From contig LUCW03002010.1 of the NCBI GenBank assembly GCA_001586965.3, positions 1 through 23,700 on the forward strand: 23,700 nt of DNA. The letters are read 5' to 3'. The translations under genes were made by a program, and so were the position numbers. The DNA comes from Sphaeroforma sirkka (Eukaryota; Opisthokonta; Ichthyosporea; Ichthyophonida). Below the pieces are notes generated by a model, which was not told the origin of the DNA, searched no databases, and saw only the letters and a program-made list of their open reading frames with translations. Below are positions 18,128 through 23,700 of the stretch, in pieces. Numbering within the stretch: the first letter of the stretch is position 1; the number at the start of each line of letters is the position of its first letter.

Positions 18128-19279
18128 CTACTTTTTTGAATTGACCAATTCACGTCGAATATCTTCAGTCATTTCCGGGTGAGGATGTTTCTTTATCACT
18201 TGCATGAGCGCATCCTTCTGCTCGGATGAGATATCTTCTTTGTATCTGTATGGATTATGCCCAAGAGGAGGAGAACAGGCAGAGCAATGATGAACATAAA
18301 AATATATACACAAATGTACACAAATTCATGGCGTGCATCGCAATATATCAAATATAAGGACACACACGATTAGCTATACGTGATCATCTCTGAATATTTG
18401 TGCTTATAACCTGTGTACAATCATACAAACATAGCAAACAGATGTATACACATAGATCGCCGGATGTGCACCTGATGACTACAAGAGTCGCGTTCACGCT
18501 GATGTGGTTTCTCGTATAGAATTTCAATATACAGCTTTGCACAAAACGGACAGAAGCGTTGTGACGTGTCGTTAAAAGAGGCACATCGCCGTTAAGATCT
18601 CAACCAAATCATACTTACCTTTGTACAAAGGCCAAGAATGACTGGTGCCAGAGCACGGGATACATTCGGTTGTCATTCTGAGCACGTACGAAGTGGAAGA
18701 CCATGGCGTCGACCACTCGGTAGGGGAGGGCATATTTCTTATCTAACAACACACGTATGAATATACTTGTGCTACCCGTATATTCCATTTCCGCCAGCTT
18801 CAAAAGTGCGGCAGCGGAGTGCAGCATGGGCACACTCGTCTTCGACAGTACCGAACCGAAAATAACAGCTTCGCGCAAGGTGCAGTCTCCGGCTTCAGCG
18901 AGAGGGAGAAGAATCCCCTTGAAGAATACTTGCGGCTTGAAAAGGGCTTTTTTAAGGGCATTGTACAAGTGTACATTGAGCCGTTTATACTCTTCGATAT
19001 CGTCTCTGCATCTCGGTAGAAGTACCAGATTGAAGAATCGCTGGGCTGCTTTGGGGTTTAAATTGGAGATAAACATGCGCGTCGCCTGGTACATGGAGGC
19101 GGCAGTCCAGTTGTCGGGGTCGGTCATAAATAGGATTTCTTCCCAATTCTGCAGAGAAGGGATAATTTTAAAGGCTTTTGGGAGCTTTCCAGAACGGTAT
19201 CGGGATAAGAGCACTCCGACAGTCTTGTATACTTCCTCTACTTTGGGATCCATAGTGGTCAGCTGGCCCACAGTGCGTT
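18128..19279 (-). CDS. BYSL/ENP1: Bystin (ribosome biogenesis factor), two 3' exons; 5' exons missing
   Basis: Bystin (yeast Enp1) is a nuclear factor needed for 18S rRNA processing and 40S subunit assembly and export. The exon 19279-18619 encodes the conserved core: [16 protein letters not shown], then [20 protein letters not shown] and [15 protein letters not shown] motifs, up to [13 protein letters not shown] 373-bp intron (18618-18246) follows, and the last exon (18245-18128) adds the conserved end ([24 protein letters not shown]). The arginine codon is split AG|A by the intron. The exon start at 19279 rests on an acceptor CATACAG with CTAATAC upstream, placed just before ATG 19253; the frame further upstream to 19472 does not look like bystin. 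The N-terminal part of the protein, in earlier exons, is not in the adjacent 350 bp, where a retroelement begins. The visible frame is undamaged. Confidence 0.92.
18246..18618 (-). other. Spliceosomal intron of bystin
   Basis: Donor CAAAG|GTAAGT (18618) and acceptor CATACAG|A (18246) on the minus strand, with a pyrimidine-rich tract (CTGCCTGTTCTCCTCTT) before the acceptor. Removing the 373 bp joins the two conserved bystin segments in frame at a split Arg codon, strong support for a real intron. Confidence 0.9.
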
Positions 19280-19629
19280 CTGTATGTGATCGAGTTGAAG
19301 TATTAGGGTTGATTAGTGATGGACAATGGGGAAGGTTAAAAGAAAGAAAGCAGGTTATAGGCCCACATTCAGTAGATATCAACGCTGGTCCTGGATCGTT
19401 ACGAATATTTTCCAAATCGAATATTCTAAATACGTTTCTCATCCTAGTATGACGGCAACTCCATACAGACAAATATAAACGGATAAAGACACATTCATGT
19501 TAGAGATATCTATGCGCCAACCCACTATTTGTTGTGCGTAAAGGAGAGACAAAAATCTAAATGCGATCGACCTTGATAGCAGATAGCAATCCATTACATG
19601 TCCAAAACAGGCATCTATGAAAAAATTGA
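19280..19629. other. Unique sequence between bystin exon and copy D
   Basis: About 350 bp with no recognised gene. On the minus strand the part next to the exon looks like the end of an intron: CTAATAC (branch-site-like) about 20 bases before CATACAG. No upstream bystin exon could be recognised here. Confidence 0.6.
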
Positions 19630-20167
19630 CAAAGTTATGATGGAACTATTTGCGGACCTGTCGTATAACGTATCAGTCTATTTAGATGATATAGTTATCT
19701 TTACAAAGACAGCACATGAACATGCTAAACTCGTTAAAGAAGTCTTAAAGCGACTTAATCATGCTAAACTTAAGATTAACGAAGACAAGTGTTCTTTTGC
19801 TAAAGATACTATACACTTACTTGGCTACAAAGTATCTGCAGCAGGGGTAGAAATTGATCCTGGCAAGAAACAGTTTCTGTTGGATTTATCAACACCAATT
19901 ACTGGAAGAGATGTGAACTCTGTGTGTGGGTTTGTTAACTTCTTCTCGGATTCGGTACCGCATCTTTCTCATTACTTAAAGCCTTTCAGTCACCTACGGC
20001 TGCACAAAGGACCTTTGGAAAAGCTTTGGACTAAAGAATGTGATGATGCATTTAAACTAGTCAAAAGTAAAGTAATGGACGCACCCATCATGCAGTACCC
20101 TGTGGATGGTGTCCCATTCCAAGTAGCAACCGACGCTTCAGATCGAGCGGTAGGTGGAATGCTATAG
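19630..20167 (+). pseudogene. pol: Copy D RT palm/thumb and start of RNase H
   Basis: One open frame holds RT from just before YLDD (19679-19690), the LLGYKVS segment, the connection region and the start of RNase H with TDASDRAVGG. It closes at TAG 20165-20167, where copies A and B have a tyrosine codon. That stop is shared with copy C at 11569-11571. The 32 bp upstream that are also open belong to non-element sequence. Confidence 0.85.
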
Positions 20168-21188
20168 CAAACGATATACGGTAAACCACGCTACATACAA
20201 TTCTTTAGCAAGAGTTATAATAAGAGTCAACGAAATTACCCTGCCGTTAAACAAGAGCTCTTTGCTATTATTACTGCGCTAAGACAGTTTAAAACTACCT
20301 TTATGGAAGTTACTTCACTGTCGCCTGTGATCAAGTCTTTAACATATTTAAAGGATATGAACCTTGATTCACAGTTGGTGAGCCGCTGGCATGACATTAT
20401 TGCCAAGTTCGCTTTTAACATTACACACATACCAGTAATACATAATCATCTTCCTGACATGCTCTCTCGACTTGTGGCCGACTACCAGAAAACAGTCAAG
20501 GAGTTATTAGCAACCGATTGGATGCTAAATAAGAAATGGTTTAACCTCGCTCAATCACGATGGGGTCCATTTACTGTTGATATGTTCGCCGCAGAACATA
20601 ACAAACAGGTTTCTGAATATAGGTCGTTGACTCATCCTAAAAGTGATGCATTTCAGCTTGACTTATCAAAGCATAATGCGTGGGCTAACCCACCTTGTCA
20701 ACTTATCGCACAGTTGTTAAATTATGTTAATATTACTAAGTCTACCATTACGCTGTGTTGTCCCTTACGTAACTCCGACCCATGGATACGTGATTTAATT
20801 AATATGATTCAAGACGAACCTATTTATGTCGACCGTGAAACCGACACGTTTTTTGTATCAGGGATCCTATTCTATTAAGAAGATACCTTGGAAATACACC
20901 ATTGTTTGTCGCATCGGTCCTGCAGGTACCACTAAGTGGAAACCTCAACCGAATTCTTAGCTAAACTAGAGGAGTCTAAAGAGTTTGAACAAAAGCTCAA
21001 GACTCGTACAACACATGCACCCAACAAGATTGCAGTCGAGGTAATGTCGATTGAAACGGCATTAGATCGTAAAAAACATGGAACTAGCTAATGCCATGGA
21101 TCAAAGACTCAAAACTCTAAGAGAGCCTGAAGCTCGCACTCAACTACTTAAAAGCGCTGCTTAAAGAACAGCCAGGAGTTGCGAAACA
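20168..21188 (+). pseudogene. pol: Copy D rest of RNase H, Dam-like domain and linker
   Basis: After the TAG the RNase H continues; a short A-run near 20292 shifts the frame to 20303-20878. That frame joins the end of RNase H (HNHLPDMLSR) to the extra domain (WGPFTVDMFAAEHN, then ANPP at about 20684-20695) without interruption, proof that both belong to one polyprotein. A T-run (TTTTTT near 20849) breaks the frame inside the extra domain. Further homopolymer shifts follow near 20950 and 21071 before the linker is cut at 21188. Confidence 0.8.
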
Positions 21189-21602
21189 TACTTCCTTTTC
21201 ACCCGGATTTGTGCTGGAGTGTCCTTTAGATGTGGAGTTATAATGTCCCCGACATTCGTATCCACGAATTTTTTCAGCCTTTCGACGTTTATCCCCAATA
21301 TTTGACGGCACGTAGTCAGGGGGGGGCAAGCTGGGGTCCTGAGCTTCACTCCTAGGTGATACACGGACGCTGGTGAGCCTTTCCGCGGTAGTAGATACCT
21401 CTTCTTCCAAGGCTTTAGGATTCGACGAGTCATCCTCAGAATTATCCTCTGTACCAACCTTAGAATTGGCTTCCCCAACAGTTTCCTCGGCAGGCTCAAC
21501 TCCAGACAGGCTAGGTGTTTCCACAGGGACCTCAGGAACCTCGGCAGGCTTAGCAGGCTTAGAGCTAGCGGCTCCCTTGCCTTTAGAAGTACCCTTAGCC
21601 AT
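21189..21602 (-). pseudogene. gag: Type 1 gag N-terminus, right copy (open frame)
   Basis: From ATG 21602 the frame is open through all type 1 gag sequence: K/A/P-rich start, acidic NSEDD stretch, KALEEEVSTTAERL possible coiled coil, then a basic segment (KRRKAEKIRGYECRG). It then runs into reversed pol linker (to 21144), so the last 15 codons are not gag. This is the clean version of 12594-13007. Low-complexity charged N-termini are common in Gag proteins; no function can be assigned to it. Confidence 0.75.
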
Positions 21603-21626
21603 AGTATTTTCTGACTAGTAAATCGA

Positions 21627-22277
21627 TGTTAGACAGTCTAGAAGCAGTACACTACTGTAACTACTAAATAACTGAAAAATATGTAAACTTCGATGGAAAT
21701 TACTAGGTTTCAAACTATATTAAACTAAAATACAATTTAGTCAGCTAGGATTTAGCAGTGGTAGCTTGTGTAAGAATGATCGGGACTGCCTCTTGTTAAG
21801 AGCCTAAATATCCTCGATCACACAGGGCGTACCTCTAGCTGTTCTTTATTGAATAATTTTCACTAGAAGTACTAAATGTTCATGACCACTTGCCTAATTT
21901 GTAAATAGACATAATAACGTAAGTCACGTTAATACATTAGCTGATATAAATAAAGTTCCATCTGAAGAAAAGTTAAAAGAGAAAAAAGACTTATTGGATT
22001 TTGGAGATTGGTGGAGGACCAAAATCTATAAGTAGTAGTTCGGAGATTATAAAATATAGTTTATAATATCCTACATCTACTAATGTCTCAAATAGGTCCA
22101 AGTAGATGAGTCATACCAAATACTCAGGCTATTGGAGCCATCAAAGTGAATTTAGAACACTTTGGAGATTTTGGAAAAAAAAGAGTTTGTACTGAATTAT
22201 TTAAAATACAAATAAAACCAATGTATTATCTCAATTGATCTTGATGTTTTAGACTGACCGGAGGCCGTATTTCTACA
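21627..22277 (-). repeat. Complete LTR, type 1, right copy (651 bp)
   Basis: Same ends (TGTAGAAATACGG ... GTCTAACA in element sense) and same neighbours as 13033-13686, including the abrupt type 2 gag on its upstream side. Differences from the left copy are few and mostly one- to three-base indels. Confidence 0.88.
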
Positions 22278-23131
22278 GTACTCTCTAGTGAGGTAGTGGT
22301 ATAACGATTACCAAAGCCGTGATTACCAGGGTTAGATGGTAAATGAGGATCGATGTTATGAGGATGGTAAGCTTGATCGATTTTACATACGATCATAGTC
22401 TCTGACAGGGTTAGATTTTTCGAGAGAATGATCGATTGTAGCTTCCGAACTATAGAGATTAAATCTTGAGGTTTTACCCACTTCACCAGCGGGAACTGGC
22501 TCAGTGGTAACTCTGCTGGCCGATAAACCAATGGGTCCCAACTCGGAATAATATTTTTCTTCGGTATAGGAAGAATATCGGCCACGTGGGATATGATCGA
22601 AAGGTCAGAAGCTGCGGTAGTGGCTAGTTCCTTTAAAAGCTCTTTTTTTTTTTGCGGTTCAAATGGCGTCGAGATTGAGAAAATCCAAGTACTCGTTGTC
22701 GAGTTATGGCGTCCCCAACATTTGCGTCTTCCGCCCCAACATTCATAATAGGTGGATTGGGCTGAATTTTAGTAGTAATAAACCGCCGATTTCGAGACGA
22801 TCCTCCACTTGTTCAGGAGATATAGCCTTCCAATATCTGACTTTTCGCGGTCAAATGGCGGGCTGATGCCCTGGGATGCACTACTAGGAGACACACGGAC
22901 GCTGGCGAGCCTTTCCGCGGCAGTTGAGATCTCTTCTTCCAAGGCTTTAGGATCCGACTAGTCATCCTCAGAATTATCCCGGAACCAAGCTCAAAAAAAC
23001 AGCTTCCTCTACAGCTTCAACGGCAGGCTCAGTACCAGACGGACCAGCGTCCCCAGTAACCTCAGGAACCTCAACAGGCTTAGCAGGCTTAGAGCTGGCG
23101 GCCCCTTGCCCTTAGAACTTTCTTTAGTCAT
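22278..23131 (-). pseudogene. gag: Type 2 gag N-terminal half, right copy
   Basis: ATG at 23131. An in-frame TAG falls after the acidic stretch (near 22960), then the coiled-coil-like part. An A-run of 11 (22654-22644) follows in gag sense, after which the frame closes. The next part of gag is open from 22585 to the LTR, with VADILPIPKK, LVKWVKPQDL and NPGNHGFGNRY; the last overlaps in homology the start of copy A and the gag of copy B, linking both halves of gag. Cut by the type 1 LTR at 22278, as in the left copy. Confidence 0.75.
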
Positions 23132-23264
23132 AGTAATAGCTCAAGAATAGGAAAAGTAATAAGGTCTAGGTATAGTAACTAGCGTGTAGCTAACTTTAGG
23201 GTAGTATTAGCCACTATGAGGTAGTATAGAATACTTACAGTCCTGTCGCTGGATAGTAAGCAAT
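23132..23264 (-). other. Type 2 leader, right copy
   Basis: Same as 14546-14677: 133 bp between LTR and gag ATG, with the GTAAGT donor-like sequence kept. No tRNA-type primer site recognised. Confidence 0.45.
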
Positions 23265-23664
23265 TGTTAGACAGTCTCAGCAGCAGTACACTACGGTAAC
23301 TACTAATTAACTGAAAAATATGTAAACTTCGATGGAAATTACTAGGTTTCAAACTATATTAAACTAAAATACAAATTTAGTCAGCTAGGATTTAGCAGTG
23401 GTAGCTTGTTTAAGAATGATTGGGACTCATGACCACATGTCTATTTGGTAGATAGACATAAGAACGTAAGAAGTCAAGTTTATACATTAGCTAATATAAA
23501 TAAAGTCTAATTCTTTTGAAGAAAAGCTAAAAAAAGAAAAAAGATTGGATTTGTTGGAAATATTGGAAAAAGAACTTATTAAACTATTTTAAATACAAAT
23601 AAAACCAATGTGTTATCTCATTTGATCTTGATATTTTAGACTGACCGGAGGCCATATTTCTACA
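23265..23664 (-). repeat. Type 2 LTR with two internal deletions (400 bp)
   Basis: Both ends match 14678-15324 (TGTTAGACAG at 23265, TTTCTACA at 23664 on the plus strand). Two blocks are missing: one after GATTGGGACT (near 23427) and one after GATTGGATTTG (near 23553). The first removes the polyadenylation-signal region, so this LTR would be crippled. Confidence 0.85.
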
Positions 23665-23700
23665 ATCGCACTTTGGATTCATCGTATTTTACGTGCGAAC
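23665..23700 (+). pseudogene. Start of decayed integrase flank, second copy
   Basis: The last 36 bases match 15325-15360, apart from small indels, up to ACGTGCGAAC. They show that the duplication includes non-LTR flank and continues beyond the window. Confidence 0.7.

Larger units (their letters stand above)
19630..21188 (+). mobile_element. Copy D: internal fragment, RT to pol linker
   Basis: Begins abruptly in the RT at AAGTTATGATGG (about 19630) after bystin-side sequence, with no LTR or target-site signature. Ends at 21188 at the same plus-to-minus join as copy C. It is the cleanest copy of the RT-RNase H-extra domain part of pol. Confidence 0.88.
19630..23700. repeat. Right copy of segmental direct duplication (runs off window)
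   Basis: Matches 11034-15360 feature for feature. Main difference: the last LTR (23265-23664) has lost two internal blocks, together about 250 bp, which accounts for most of the length difference. The match is still continuing at base 23700, within the decayed integrase flank, so the full extent is unknown. Confidence 0.9.

Noticed and set aside
18384..18584. 66-codon minus-strand frame
   Set aside because: Lies wholly inside the bystin intron, with no similarity to known proteins.
18757..19452. 231-codon plus-strand frame
   Set aside because: It is the antisense of the bystin exon and shows no family motifs; the minus strand carries the conserved bystin residues.
19280..19472. Upstream extension of the bystin frame to an ATG at 19472
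   Set aside because: Residues do not resemble bystin; a branch-site-like CTAATAC and CATACAG acceptor at 19280 explain it as the end of an intron.

Overview
Kind of DNA. This is eukaryotic nuclear DNA. One host gene, bystin (the ribosome biogenesis factor BYSL/Enp1), is split by a spliceosomal intron (donor GTAAGT, acceptor CATACAG). Most of the rest is damaged copies of one Ty3/Gypsy-type LTR retrotransposon family of the chromovirus kind. I cannot name the organism. The bystin residues and the chromovirus would fit an early-diverging fungus, but this is a weak inference.

The element family, pieced together from the copies: an LTR of about 650 bp, a short leader, then Gag (charged low-complexity N-terminus, a run of lysine codons, a middle region, two Cys/His zinc knuckles). 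A single in-frame TGA separates Gag from Pol. Pol runs protease (active site DPGA instead of D-T/S-G-A), reverse transcriptase (YLDD), RNase H, an extra domain resembling the Dam-like segment of DIRS-type elements, integrase (HHCC finger, D-D-E core, GPF motif), chromodomain and a basic tail. A G-rich polypurine tract and the 3' LTR follow.

Layout. 1-3238: copy A (+), gag to the start of the extra domain, cut by the window edge and by an LTR. 3239-9526: copy B (-), the most complete, with polypurine tract and a truncated 3' LTR, but lacking its 5' LTR and the N-terminus of Gag. 9527-12593: copy C (+), mid-gag to the pol linker. A, B and C alternate in orientation and so form large inverted repeats. 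12594-15324: two nested 5' ends (-), namely a 'type 1' gag start with its LTR, sitting directly against a 'type 2' gag start with its LTR. 15325-15892: remnant (+) of an unrelated Gypsy-like integrase. 15893-17617: no recognisable gene; hairpins and a 37-bp tandem repeat. 17618-18007: an unrecognised possible coding frame (-). 18128-19279: two bystin exons (-), with the 5' exons missing. 19630-23700: a second copy of 11034-15360, including the non-element flank past the last LTR.

How it fits together. No element copy here has an intact reading frame. Many breaks are one-base differences in homopolymers, so some could be sequencing errors. The 4-kb direct duplication brackets the bystin gene and runs off the right edge; it could be a real tandem duplication of the locus or an assembly artefact. 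The most interesting protein-level feature is the DIRS-like domain inside a chromovirus Pol.
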